DNA of 64,000 bases, taken from positions 420,814 to 484,813 of the forward strand of contig JARVLF010000011.1 in the NCBI GenBank assembly GCA_030849465.1, in the 5' to 3' direction. The translations under genes were made by a program, and so were the position numbers. Origin of the DNA: Moesziomyces globuligerus. Taxonomy: Eukaryota; Basidiomycota; Ustilaginomycetes; Ustilaginales; Ustilaginaceae. Under the pieces are notes generated by a model that was given only the letters and a program-made list of their open reading frames with translations, ran no database searches and was not told where the DNA came from. This document shows positions 1 to 9,640 of this stretch, piece by piece (within the stretch, counting starts at the first letter, position 1; every line of letters starts with the position of its first letter).

Positions 1-314
1 CGGCCTTGACGCCCAACGAGTGCGCCGAGCCCGTCGTCTACCAGCCCTTTTGGTCGCTCACGGGCAACCCGAATCTGCTAGCCTCCAAACCGGTGCTGGA
101 GGCCGCAGAGACGCTCGGATGGACTCCGCAACAGATCGTCTATGCCTTCCTGGCACGCGGGATGGACATCCCAACCCTCAAAGTCACCGTCCTATCGGGC
201 ACCAAAGACGAGGCTCACATGCAACAGGCCGTCCACGCCGTCGAAAACGCCGCCGATCCAAGATGGACTACAGAAAGCGTAGATGCCATCCGCAAGTTCG
301 TCTACGGCGAGTAA
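1..314 (+). CDS. Aldo/keto reductase, C-terminal fragment (5' end outside window)
   Basis: The reading frame is already open at base 3 and stops at 312-314, so only about the last 104 residues are present. Seen: the stretch YQPFWSLTGNPNLL, then TPQQIVYAFLARGMDIPTL, then VLSGTKDEAHMQQ. These match the end of the (beta/alpha)8 barrel of NADPH-dependent aldo/keto reductases, where the SGT/S segment sits near the cofactor phosphate and the following helix closes the barrel. The catalytic Asp-Tyr-Lys-His residues lie upstream of the window, so activity and substrate cannot be judged. The first ATG-like codon visible is a TTG at base 6 and is not a real start. Confidence 0.7.
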   Translation, partial: ALTPNECAEPVVYQPFWSLTGNPNLLASKPVLEAAETLGWTPQQIVYAFLARGMDIPTLKVTVLSGTKDEAHMQQAVHAVENAADPRWTTESVDAIRKFVYGE

Positions 315-500
315 ATCCTCCCTCGCCCCGCTCCACATCCTGACTTTTGTACTTGTAAGCCATCTTCATCTCAGATCTGCCATGCTATCCACAGCCTGAG
401 TCTCAGCGGAGCACACAGTCTCGCACGCTGACGGATCGGCGCGGGTATCAAAGTGCATTGAGCGCCGAATTGGAGTCCATGATTTGGGTGGGGGCGATTG

Positions 501-3500
501 TCACTCGTCTTCTTCCTCCTCTTCGATGATCCGAACGGGCTTGTGGAACGAGGCGTTGATGCGGCTTGCGCCGGCCTGCCCGACCTCCTTGGGCACAGCC
601 TCTCCGCGGGACGTGACGGGCTTCTGCTCCGCACCCTCGTCCTTGCCCTTGGCCTCGTGCAGCGTAGCCGAGAGCAGCTTGGGTGCAAACTCGTTGCCGA
701 GACTGAGCGACACGGGCTGGCTCGACCTGAATCCGGAGCCGGACGCGGTCGGAGGCTGAAAGATGTTGCGGATGCCCGCATATCGGCTCGAGAAGGCAAC
801 TGCTCCGGCCGCTCCTTGCGAGGGGTAGGCACCGAGCGCGGCCATGTTCCTCGTGGCATACGGCGAAGCGCCTGCGCCGGCACTGCTCGGCATCGAGGCG
901 AGCGAGCCCATCTGCCCCAAGCCGCCCGAGTAGGTCGGCTCCTCGTCCTCGTCTGTCCAGTCATCGTCGTCGCGGCTAGCAAACACGTCGCGCAGCTTCA
1001 TGGGCGCCTCTCCGCCCCTCTTGCCCGCCACGCCTGCCGCGGGTGGCGGATCCACCGGCCCAGCCCAGCACGGCGGAGGTCGTCCCCACGAGTGGCGCCA
1101 CGTGCCCGTGCCTGTCGCTGGCAGAGCTTCCTTGGCGCCGCCGCTTGCCGTGGTGGCGCGCGCGAGACTCGCGCCCAGACTCGGATTCGCCGACGGCGGT
1201 CGGTACGGCGACCTCGACTTGTGCGCCACAAAGATGCTCTGCGCCGCCTGGCTCTGTACGTCCGAGACACTGCGCTGGTCCAGCGAATGCCGCGGCGTGC
1301 TTCGCGTCGAGCGCCGCACCTCTTCCTCGTCGGCGCCAAACTCGCTCAGCCCGGCCATGGCTCTGCCAGGCGAAGACGCGCGCGACTTGATCGACGACGG
1401 CCTCGAATCGTGGCGGAACGAATTGCGCCGGCTCGGGCTGCCCGACGACGAGGCGTAGTTCCGGTGCCGCCGCACCGTCGTACCGCCATCGTTCGGCCGC
1501 GCGTGACGTCGTCCGCTGCGGTACGCACTGCTTGCACTGCCCGTCGAGCCCGCTTTGCCATGCAGCCCGCGCGGCGCCGAGTGCGCGAGCGAGTGCGAGC
1601 TCGACGGCCGGCTGTGCCTCGCTGTGCCCACGCCCTCGTTGAGATAGTCGCCGTACAGCGTGGCGGTGGGCGTGATGCTGCCCGCGCTCAGCCGGCGCAT
1701 GTTGCCCGGCCGATTCATGCTGGCCGCAAAGCTGTTTGGCGGCAGATCCAAGTGCCCGTGTACCGAGCTGCCCGTCGACGAGCGCCGACTGATCGAGCCC
1801 AGATGCGGGCTCCTAGGCCCCGTGCGACGCGACGCCGAGGTTTGGTGGTAGTGCGCAGACCTCCTGCGCGTGCTCGGCGTCCTCGACGGCGTCCCCGTGC
1901 CAAACGTCGACGCACTGCCTGACGTCGTCATCGTCCCCGTCGGTGACCTCGTCGAAGCCTCCTCGATGCCCAGCCCGCGATACGCCTTCTTGCCCTTGGC
2001 CTTGCGCATCGGTTTCTCGTTGCCTCCCAGCCACGTGCGTACGGTCGCCATGAACGACGACCCCGCCTTGCCCCTTACCGCGCTCTTCTCGCTCCCCTGC
2101 GGCGTGGCCGACAGGGTGCTGAACGAGTCCTGCGAGGCCGACGGCACAGTGCCTTTCTTCTCGGCTCCTGGCGCTGGTCCCACGTGCACAGCCGTGCTCG
2201 AGCGCGAGGGCGAGCTCGCCGCCGAGTCCTCGCTGCGCTCCAACGCCTTGACCCGCTCGAGGTCGGTCTCGATGCTCTTCTTGCCCGAGCTCCGGCGCGG
2301 CTTGTCGGGCGTCTCGGCCTTCTTGGGCGTCGAAGGACTGGATAGCCGGCCGACCATCGAGTCCTTGACCGCCGTCGACACCGTGTTGCGCCGCCCGAAG
2401 ATCGTCGGGCTCTTTGCACGTTCGAGCGGCAGCGCTTCGCCTGCTACAATCACCTGCTCTGGCTGAGGCGGCGGCGGCGGCGGCGTTCCCGAGCCCTTGT
2501 CTTTGGTGCCGAGGACACTCTGGGCGAATTGCTTGACCGAGAGCGAGTTGCTGCGCGGCCGTTCGACCTGCGCGCTGCGTCGCGCCTTGGCGCTCTCCGA
2601 TGTCGGACTGCCAGCGCCCGCGATGCTCGTAGCCACTTGCTGCAGCTTCGACGGGCTGGCACTGGCGGTGGTGTGACGATGCTGCGACTTTGGCCTGGAG
2701 GAGGGACTGGACTCAGGGGTGCTCGTCAAGCTGCGATCCTGCAGCGCGTTCGGCTTCGCCGCTGGCGACGTCGGTAGCGACCGCAGCGCTTCCAATGGCG
2801 AAGGATACAGCGACGAAGAGGTCGCGCGCAAAGGCGGCGACGTCGTGTCAAGCATTGCTTCCGATGCTGAGGCGTGCAGAGGCGGCGATGCGGTGCAGTC
2901 GAGCTCCTCGTGCGATACTACGGTCTGGAGGCGTCGATTGTTTCCCTCGGCCAGCGCTGAATTTTCGGATCTGGAAGCGGTCAACGACGCTCTCGCCCTG
3001 TCCATAGCGCGAGACCGGTCTTCCGACCTTCTAGCCGGGTCTTTGACCGGTACTGGTGGTCGCGGGCTTTCGATGACGGGCTCAATTCCGAGACCCTTGG
3101 CAGCAGACGCACCGAAAGCGGGCGAAAGCGGCTGCTCGACCGGGGTATAGGTCTGACTCGGCATCGCAGGGCTCGGGGGCAGCGTCTCGACCGGTCGGTC
3201 TTTGGCTTTGCGCAGGAGCATCCACCACATGGCACCACTTGTATCACATGCGTCAGTGACGACGCTGTGCACCATCTGGCCCACGTCCATACCGAGCGAG
3301 CTGAGCTGGTGTAGCAGATTCTGCTCGACCGCAGTCGAAAAGGTGGCTGGCTGCAAGTCTGAGAGCTGCGAAACGTAGTCTACCGGTTTACGACCCAGCA
3401 AAGGCGGGTGATGGTCGGAGAGTCCGCCGGATGAGAGCGAGCGGCGCTTGGTTCTGGAAGGCGTGCGGTGGTGGCCGCGCGACGAGCTCTGAGAGCCCCT

Positions 3501-5036
3501 CTTTGCGAGCGGAACGGACTGGTACAGAGGCACGAAGGCCTCGTCGGCATCGACGTCGAGCTCGGCAGGCGAGCCAGCGGGCAGCTCGTGGTGGGTGGGC
3601 AGCGAGGTGGTGGTGGAACGCGTGGCTGCGGGTCTGGCGACAGCGCTGAGCGAGGCGTCGCTGCCGTTGGAGCCGAGACGCCTGATGGTGCTCTGGGACT
3701 CGTTGCGGTGGATGCCGATGGCGTGCTTGTCTGGGTGTACAGCCGTGGCAGCAGCAGCTGCAGGAAGGCTGGATGCGGCCGCAGATGCGGCTGCGAGGTC
3801 GTCGATCCCAATGGTATCGTCGGGACGGCTGAGGGTGTCGGCAGTGGTGGGATCGGTGAGGTCGGTGTTGGAGGAACGTCTTCCGCTCGACTCGCTGTCG
3901 CTGCGTGCAGAATGATAGCTGGACTCGGAAATACCTGAAGCTGAAGGCTGGTGGTGATGCAATGGTAGCGAGTCGTGCGAGGTGAGGGGAGGCTGTGGCG
4001 ATGAAGCAACGGGCTTTGTCAAGGCTGCTGATGCGTCGTGGGTGTCCAAGTTGCGGCTGGCGAAGTAGTCGACGACGTTCTCGTCCTCTTCGACGGTGGA
4101 CATGGGAGACTGTACCATGAGTTTGGTGAACCACGGATGTTGAAGGATTTGGTGTATTGTGGGGCGTTTGACAGGGTCGTGCTGGAGTATGCTTGTGATG
4201 AGGCTGCATGCTTCCTCGGAAAGGCAGTCGGGAATCTCAAAGTTACCGCGGAGGATCTTGTCCTTCATGACGGCCTCGTCGTCGTCGTCGAATGGAAGTG
4301 CGCCGCAGAGAAGGGCGTAGAGGATGACGCCGAGGGACCAGATGTCGACCTGTTCTCCAGTGTACTTTTTGCCGGCAAGCATCTCGGGGGAAGCGTAGCC
4401 GGTGGTGCCGCAGAAGGTGTCCATGAGGCGCTTGCGCTCAAACTCGCGGGTGAAGCCAAAGTCGCCGAGCTTTACGTTGCAGCGCTCGTCGAGGAGGATG
4501 TTTTCGAGCTTGAGGTCGCGGTGTACGATGCCCTTGCTGTGGACGTAGGCGACGGCGAGGCAGAGCTGGCCAAAGATCCTGCGGGCCTCTGGCTCGTTGA
4601 GCACCTCGTTCTCTACGAGGTAGTCGTAGAGCTCGCCGCCTGCGCAGAGTTCGCTGACCATCCAGATGTGGTGTTCTGTGGCGATGACCTCGTAGAGCTG
4701 CATGACGTTGGGATGGTGGAGGCGGCGGTGGTGGTGGATCTCACGGGTGAGGCTAGCGGAGTGGGCCTTTGGGATCTGCTTGATGGCGACTCGGGTATTG
4801 GTGAGGCGGTGAAGGCCGAGGCGGACCTTGCCAAAGGTGCCTTCGCCGATGGGGCGCTGGAGGGTATAGTTGCCGACGATTTTGAGCTTGTTGGATGCGA
4901 GCTCCTTGCCGAGCTCCTGGTAGGCGGAGGCGAGTGCGGCCTTGTGGTTGATGGTGGAGCCTTGGGCTGCGGTGGAGCTGGAAGCGCCATGGCTACCGTA
5001 GGGGTAGCCGCCGGAGCGGCTGGCAAAGTGGCTCAT
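501..5036 (-). CDS. KIN4-like serine/threonine protein kinase with long disordered tail
   Basis: 1511 aa, one exon, from ATG 5036. The kinase domain occupies about residues 56-305: glycine loop GEGTFGKV (64-71), VAIK lysine 86, helix-C Glu99, HRDLKLEN catalytic loop (172-179), DFG (192-194), and ASPE in place of APE (215-218). The activation loop contains DTFCGTTGYASPE; Thr207 aligns with the LKB1/Elm1-type phosphosite of AMPK-related kinases. All catalytic residues are present, so it should be active. The CAMK/AMPK-related catalytic domain near the N-terminus plus a very long Ser/Pro-rich tail resembles fungal Kin4-type kinases (spindle position and stress signalling); that assignment is from family knowledge. 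The remaining ~1200 residues are low-complexity and end in an acidic EEEEEDE tract. Alternatives are another AMPK-related kinase such as a Hsl1/Gin4 relative. Confidence 0.85.
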   Translation of the reverse strand: MSHFASRSGGYPYGSHGASSSTAAQGSTINHKAALASAYQELGKELASNKLKIVGNYTLQRPIGEGTFGKVRLGLHRLTNTRVAIKQIPKAHSASLTREIHHHRRLHHPNVMQLYEVIATEHHIWMVSELCAGGELYDYLVENEVLNEPEARRIFGQLCLAVAYVHSKGIVHRDLKLENILLDERCNVKLGDFGFTREFERKRLMDTFCGTTGYASPEMLAGKKYTGEQVDIWSLGVILYALLCGALPFDDDDEAVMKDKILRGNFEIPDCLSEEACSLITSILQHDPVKRPTIHQILQHPWFTKLMVQSPMSTVEEDENVVDYFASRNLDTHDASAALTKPVASSPQPPLTSHDSLPLHHHQPSASGISESSYHSARSDSESSGRRSSNTDLTDPTTADTLSRPDDTIGIDDLAAASAAASSLPAAAAATAVHPDKHAIGIHRNESQSTIRRLGSNGSDASLSAVARPAATRSTTTSLPTHHELPAGSPAELDVDADEAFVPLYQSVPLAKRGSQSSSRGHHRTPSRTKRRSLSSGGLSDHHPPLLGRKPVDYVSQLSDLQPATFSTAVEQNLLHQLSSLGMDVGQMVHSVVTDACDTSGAMWWMLLRKAKDRPVETLPPSPAMPSQTYTPVEQPLSPAFGASAAKGLGIEPVIESPRPPVPVKDPARRSEDRSRAMDRARASLTASRSENSALAEGNNRRLQTVVSHEELDCTASPPLHASASEAMLDTTSPPLRATSSSLYPSPLEALRSLPTSPAAKPNALQDRSLTSTPESSPSSRPKSQHRHTTASASPSKLQQVATSIAGAGSPTSESAKARRSAQVERPRSNSLSVKQFAQSVLGTKDKGSGTPPPPPPQPEQVIVAGEALPLERAKSPTIFGRRNTVSTAVKDSMVGRLSSPSTPKKAETPDKPRRSSGKKSIETDLERVKALERSEDSAASSPSRSSTAVHVGPAPGAEKKGTVPSASQDSFSTLSATPQGSEKSAVRGKAGSSFMATVRTWLGGNEKPMRKAKGKKAYRGLGIEEASTRSPTGTMTTSGSASTFGTGTPSRTPSTRRRSAHYHQTSASRRTGPRSPHLGSISRRSSTGSSVHGHLDLPPNSFAASMNRPGNMRRLSAGSITPTATLYGDYLNEGVGTARHSRPSSSHSLAHSAPRGLHGKAGSTGSASSAYRSGRRHARPNDGGTTVRRHRNYASSSGSPSRRNSFRHDSRPSSIKSRASSPGRAMAGLSEFGADEEEVRRSTRSTPRHSLDQRSVSDVQSQAAQSIFVAHKSRSPYRPPSANPSLGASLARATTASGGAKEALPATGTGTWRHSWGRPPPCWAGPVDPPPAAGVAGKRGGEAPMKLRDVFASRDDDDWTDEDEEPTYSGGLGQMGSLASMPSSAGAGASPYATRNMAALGAYPSQGAAGAVAFSSRYAGIRNIFQPPTASGSGFRSSQPVSLSLGNEFAPKLLSATLHEAKGKDEGAEQKPVTSRGEAVPKEVGQAGASRINASFHKPVRIIEEEEEDE

Positions 5037-5747
5037 GGTAGCTCGACAAGATCAGGATGATGTGTTGGCGTGCATGTGAGTGCGAGATGCGGATGAGCTG
5101 AGGTAGAGCGGCATGGTCCCGCGACGAGAGTAAGCGCAAGAGAGAGAGCGAGCACGCGGGCAAGGATGATGCTGTGTAGGGTATGAGGTGTAGGGAGTGG
5201 TAGTATGAGTGGATGACGACCAAGAGGGAGGACGGAGGGGTGGATGGTGGATGTCTGACCTCGAATGTCAAGTCGGCTGGACTGTCAGTGTGATTGTGAT
5301 TGGCATCCCAACTGGAATCCGACTGCTGACGGGGTCCAAACGCCAACGGCGCTCGAGGCCTCACAGCTGGGCCCAGCTGGGCACAGCTGGGCACATGGGC
5401 TGCCTGCTGCGCTCGCAGCCGAGCGCGTCGCGGAAAATGGCATCGACGCCTCGCGCCCGTCTATCCGCCCGGCTGTCCGCCCGCCCCCTTTCTCTTTTGG
5501 CTGCATCCCGACTCACCGACTGTGGGCTGGTGCGGCTCGGCGTGCGTCGGCGCTGGGCATCTCACACGATCGTCGCCTATTTTTGGCGCTTCTCTTTCTC
5601 GCCCGCCCTCTCCCCGATTTCGGCGCGGCGCACCCGCATCGGGGCTCAACTTCGGACAACATGATATAGTTGGATGCGATGGCAGTTCAAGACGATGCGA
5701 CATCGCCTTGCGCTTTCTAGTGTACATACGCAGTGGCTCGCACGAGA
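5037..5747. other. Intergenic: kinase 5' region and RET3 3' region
   Basis: No convincing gene. It holds the upstream region of the kinase (read leftwards) and the 3' flank of RET3. At about 5363-5398 there is a short imperfect tandem of a ten-base CAGCTGGGCA unit. Several ORFs cross this stretch in both directions but none has recognisable protein character. Confidence 0.6.
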
Positions 5748-6457
5748 TCACAGCCCGCCTTGCAAGATTCTTTGCGCCACACGCTCCTTGAGACTCGAGT
5801 AGGCGCTCATGATCGCTGTGCAAGAGAAACACCGAACCGTCAGTCTCTCGAGTCCACTCGGTCTACACAATGACTTCGCTGCAAGTACTTACTCTGCTCG
5901 TTGATCTGGATCTCGTTGACGTCCGGTCGAGGGCGCGACACCCGCGACGCAATCGTGGTGCTGTCCGTCTCGAGGATGATGCCGTCGTCCACCGTCTCGT
6001 CCAGCGCCAGCGTCACCAGATCCAGGTTCTCCAGGATGGCGCGCTTCTCCACCTGGTGACGCACCAGCATGCTCGTCGCATCGTAGAACGCGCTCAGCAC
6101 CCCGGACAGCATCAGCTCGTTCTCCGCCGCCGGTCCCACCACGTAGAAGATCACATCCAGCGACGACTTGAACAGCACCAGCTGCGAATCGTACAGGATA
6201 ATGTCGCCCGTCGCCCGCTTCGTCTTGTCGAAGATCGCCTTCTCGAACGCTCGCTGCTCCTTGAGCGTCGCCAGCGCGTTCTTGGCGCACAGCTGCGGCG
6301 TCGTCGCCGTCACCGCGTTCTGCTGCGCAGGTGTCGCCGTGGACACAAAGTTGGCCGCGTGCGGCGGCTGGTAGTACTTGGCGATCACCCGGTTGCCATC
6401 CGTATCCAGGATCAGCACCGCAGAGGTCGTATAGAGCGTCAGATTGTTCAACGTCAT
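5748..6457 (-). CDS. RET3: Coatomer subunit zeta (COPI)
   Basis: Two exons, complement(join(5748..5815,5893..6457)), 210 aa. The start is ATG 6457 (MTLNNLTLYTTSAVLILD). The intron is 77 nt with GTAAGT donor at 5892 and CACAG acceptor ending at 5816; splicing joins INEQ to TIMSAYSSLKERVAQ and gives a short final exon ending in GGL. Seen: the longin-like zeta/sigma core, with VLILDTDGNRVIAKYY, the long helix around LKEQRAFEKAIFDKT, and DVIFYVVGPAAENELML. Zeta is the small subunit of the F-subcomplex of COPI coats that recycle Golgi proteins to the ER. It differs from AP sigma subunits by an insertion after IAKYY and a longer C-terminus. Divergent from PPT1, sharing about 380 bp. Confidence 0.93.
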
Positions 6458-6839
6458 CGTCGCGATCCGGGCCGGCAATGGTAGAGCAGTGATAGTGAGC
6501 GACAAGGTGTTGCTGTCGAGAGCGCTGCGCTGCAGGCGGCCGCCAACACGCACTTTGCTGGCTTGAGCGCCGACTTCCAGCACATTTCCCGCGCGCGTTA
6601 TTTCGCACGAGAGAGTTGCAACCAGACCCTGGCATTTTTCCGCCGAGCATCGGCGTGTTGCTTGCCAAGTGGGTCGGCACAGCCGAGCCCAGGCTACGAG
6701 ACTCCGAGCCTCGTTCGGGACCCTGAAGCCAGCAGGGGCTCAGCTCAGCTCAGCACCATCCTCCCCCCTTCAAACCCTCCACCACAACCACCTCGCGTCC
6801 CTCAACCCTCCCTTAGACAGCGCCATCACAACACTCGAG
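6458..6839. promoter_or_regulatory. Divergent promoter region between RET3 and PPT1
   Basis: 382 bp separate the two start codons, so both promoters must lie here. No clear TATA box or named factor site is recognised; the half next to PPT1 is pyrimidine-rich (CTCCCCCCTTC and similar), as is common near fungal transcription starts. Confidence 0.6.
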
Positions 6840-8060
6840 ATGCGCGCCTTCATCGCCGGCTGGCTCCTCGCGCTGGCCGCAGCTGTGGCAACCTTTGCCA
6901 GCTCGGCCCAAGCCGTGCCCTTCTCCATGCTGCCCAAGCCGCATCCCCTCGTCATCTGGCATGGCCTCGGCGACAGTGCACACTCTGAAGGCATCGAAAC
7001 TTTCATGTCCCAGCTCAAGGAGGCTTTCCCAGGTCTCTACGTTCATTCCGTCACCCAAGACGCCTCAAGTGACTCCGAGGACCGACGACAGGGCTTCTTC
7101 GGCCACGTCAACGACCAAATCCAAAACGTGTGCGAGCAGCTCGCCGCCATCGACGAGCTTCGCGACGGCTTCGATGCCATCGGCTTCTCGCAAGGTGGTC
7201 AGTTCCTCCGCGCCTACGTCCAGCGCTGCAACACGCCCAAGGTGCGCAACCTCGTCACCTTCGGCAGCCAGCACATGGGCATCGCCGATCTGCCCGCTTG
7301 CGGACCCACCGACCTGCTCTGCCGCGTCGCCGAGGCCGCTCTCCGTGGCGGCATCTACACCGACTATGCGCAGTCGCATCTAGTCTCCGCCCAGTACTAC
7401 CGCAACCCCAAGGATCCCAAGGCCTTTGCCGCCTACTTGCAGAAGAACGACTTTATCAAGGACATCAACAACGAGGGCAACACCACCAACGCCACCTACG
7501 CCAAGAACCTCGCGTCGCTCGAGAACTTTGTCATGCTTATGTTCGACAAGGACGTCACGGTCGAGCCCAAACAGTCGTCGTGGTTTGCCTCGTATCCCGT
7601 GCGCAACGAGAGCGACGCGCTGCGCCACCCCGATCCCAAGAACGAGCCCACGCCCCTCAGGCAGAGCAGCATCTACCTCGACGACCGCATCGGCCTCAAG
7701 AAGCTCGACAGTCGCGGCGCACTCGTCATGGAGCTGTGTCACGGCATCCACATGCAGATCGACCCCGCCTGCCAGCTCAAGGTGTTTGGCAAGTACGTCG
7801 GCACCCCCTCGACGCGACTCGACAACCCGGTGGCCACGTGGATCGATCACAAGTGGAGATGGACCATGTACAACGTCGCCGGCCTGCGCGTGGAGGACAC
7901 TGCAGGTCTGATCCTCACCCAATCGGCGCTCTTCCTCGCGCTCTTCGTGACCGTCCGTCTGAGCCTCGCGCTCATCGTGCACGCGTTCCGAATCGTCGCG
8001 CGCAAGCGGGCAGGCGACGAGGACGTGCAGTCCGGCCCAGGCCCCATCCGCCTCGCCTAG
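6840..8060 (+). CDS. PPT1: Palmitoyl-protein thioesterase with signal peptide and C-terminal membrane segment
   Basis: 406 aa, single exon; ATG 6840 is the first start followed by a signal peptide (residues 1-25, cleavage near SAQA-VPF). It removes fatty acyl groups from cysteine in lysosomal/vacuolar proteins. Seen: the oxyanion region VIWHGLGDS (38-46); nucleophile motif GFSQGG with Ser117; an Asp at 238 in FDKDVTVEP; and His304 in CHGIHMQI. By alignment with human PPT1 (Ser115, Asp233, His289) this is a complete catalytic triad. Unlike the soluble animal enzyme, about 100 residues follow the His, including a hydrophobic segment (LILTQSALFLALFVTV) and a basic tail, so a membrane-anchored form is likely (inference). 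NTT and NAT sequons at 214-218 are compatible with glycosylation. Confidence 0.93.
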   Translation: MRAFIAGWLLALAAAVATFASSAQAVPFSMLPKPHPLVIWHGLGDSAHSEGIETFMSQLKEAFPGLYVHSVTQDASSDSEDRRQGFFGHVNDQIQNVCEQLAAIDELRDGFDAIGFSQGGQFLRAYVQRCNTPKVRNLVTFGSQHMGIADLPACGPTDLLCRVAEAALRGGIYTDYAQSHLVSAQYYRNPKDPKAFAAYLQKNDFIKDINNEGNTTNATYAKNLASLENFVMLMFDKDVTVEPKQSSWFASYPVRNESDALRHPDPKNEPTPLRQSSIYLDDRIGLKKLDSRGALVMELCHGIHMQIDPACQLKVFGKYVGTPSTRLDNPVATWIDHKWRWTMYNVAGLRVEDTAGLILTQSALFLALFVTVRLSLALIVHAFRIVARKRAGDEDVQSGPGPIRLA

Positions 8061-8434
8061 TGGCCAGGTCAAGTGCGCACTATACCCCGCACACCAGACG
8101 TGTGCTCGTTCGGATCTGACGTTGTCTCTCGCTCTGTACAAATAATATCGCTGTTGCAAAGAATGACGGCACTGCAATCGCGAGTGTGTGCCTTTCGAGT
8201 GCGGAGCGGAAAGAAAATACGGCGGCGTCTTTTTCGGCGCGCGGGAGCGAGGTTGGACCCTGCGTCGAATGATTTTGCCACCGCCGACCTGTCCCGGCCT
8301 CTATTTGGACACCACCATTGCACTGGCGGCGAGTGTGGACGCAAACTCATCTGCCGACTTGGCTCCTGTAAGCTATGGCATAGGAACCACAAGGAGCGAT
8401 GCAGTATACATTTGCCTTCTTGGTCATATAGAAG
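8061..8434. other. Intergenic between PPT1 and the glycosylase
   Basis: 374 bp, less GC-rich than the genes. It holds the PPT1 3' UTR and presumably the promoter of the next gene. No gene or named signal seen. Confidence 0.5.
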
Positions 8435-9247
8435 ATGGCTGTCAGACTAGGTAGCAAGACCGAAGACCAAGCGTCAGTCGGGACGAGGAGAAGTACTCGG
8501 TTGCGCCAGAAGACCTCGCCGTACTTCCCGCCCAAAGCTCAAGTCAAGCGCACCCGACGAAGCAAGCCGGAAACCTCGATCGATAGCGGTCAAGACGAGA
8601 GTGCGGAGGGATGGGAGGTGGTTCGGGTGCACGGCGTGGCGCGCTCGGCGAACTTCTTTGGTCTGATTCAAGAGCTCGTCTCCCCCAACGTCTTCCGACT
8701 GCTGGTTGCCACCTGCCTTCTCAACCAGACCAAAGGGCGTGCGGCCATGCCTGTATTCTGGGTCCTGCTTCGGCGATGGCCTGACGAGCATGCGCTCGCC
8801 CAGGCCGACCTCGACGAACTCACAGCGTTGCTCCAGCCTCTGGGACTGCACAACATCCGTGCCCGTCGGTTGATCGCCATGGCCCAGACTATGGTCGAAA
8901 TACCTTACGACGAACGCAACTCTTTCAAGAGTAGAGATCGGACTGCACCGGATACACCGATCGGTGTGTATCCGGGCGTAGGGAGGTACGCGATTGATAG
9001 TTGGCGCATCTTCATCTGCCGCGGTGGCGCAGCGGTCGGATTGAAAGGCGAAAAACCCAAGAGCCCCCACGACGATGAACCGATCAAAGTAGAGGTGTCG
9101 GTGGAGAGCGACGAGCAAGAGCCAGAGTGGATGAAGGTCACTCCATTGGATAAGGAACTTCGGGCCTACCTTGTCTGGCGCTGGGCCAAGGAGGGGCACG
9201 TGTGGGACCCTGACCTCGGCGTTGTTTCGCCATGCCCCTCAATCTGA
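8435..9247 (+). CDS. MBD4-like HhH-GPD DNA glycosylase
   Basis: 270 aa, single exon, ATG 8435. Residues 75-195 are a helix-hairpin-helix GPD glycosylase fold: LIQELVSPNVFRLLVATCLLNQT starts the core, then a hairpin YPGVGRYAIDSWRIFIC. Asp188 in AIDSW is the catalytic Asp, aligned with the NDSYRIF motif of MBD4. There is no Lys in the bifunctional position and no Cys cluster for FeS, so a monofunctional T/U:G mismatch glycosylase is expected. The typical C-terminal LVWRWAKEG segment is present. An insertion of about 45 charged residues lies between the hairpin and that end. No methyl-CpG-binding domain is present; the N-terminus is short and basic, as in plant and fungal MBD4-like proteins. Role: repair of deaminated (methyl)cytosine. 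Confidence 0.88.
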   Translation: MAVRLGSKTEDQASVGTRRSTRLRQKTSPYFPPKAQVKRTRRSKPETSIDSGQDESAEGWEVVRVHGVARSANFFGLIQELVSPNVFRLLVATCLLNQTKGRAAMPVFWVLLRRWPDEHALAQADLDELTALLQPLGLHNIRARRLIAMAQTMVEIPYDERNSFKSRDRTAPDTPIGVYPGVGRYAIDSWRIFICRGGAAVGLKGEKPKSPHDDEPIKVEVSVESDEQEPEWMKVTPLDKELRAYLVWRWAKEGHVWDPDLGVVSPCPSI

Positions 9248-9640
9248 CATTCAGTCATGCTTCCGCTACGCAATCACACCTCGGCCTGCACAGGGGATGC
9301 TACATCGTGTGTGCGAAGCTGTATCGACCTGGAAGGTGACGAATCCGCACAGACCTGATCTGTTAGATGGCTAGCGTTGACAGTTTGGAAGTTGAGAAAA
9401 TTGGGGCGGTGGATTTCGGCGGTGGTCCGTGTGCCTTTTTTGGCGGTCACGTCAGAGCACAGGAACGGAAATTCGCCGTGTTGGCATTGACAGCGCTGTG
9501 CCGGTGATGCGCTGTCCATAACTCGACGGGTTGCATTCCTCACGGCATTCCTCACGGCGCAGCTGAGCGCTCTTGACCTTCTCACCTTACGTCTTTGTAC
9601 AACACCAACATAGACCACTAGACCATAGACATCGTACACC
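9248..9640. other. Intergenic upstream of the histidine-phosphatase gene
   Basis: 393 bp with no gene seen. A small direct repeat of GCATTCCTCACGGC occurs near 9533-9556. Confidence 0.5.

Noticed and set aside
4038..5060. 340-codon forward ORF opposite the kinase domain
   Set aside because: It is the antisense of a conserved kinase domain; its Val/Glu/Ala-rich sequence is the usual mirror of GC-rich coding DNA.
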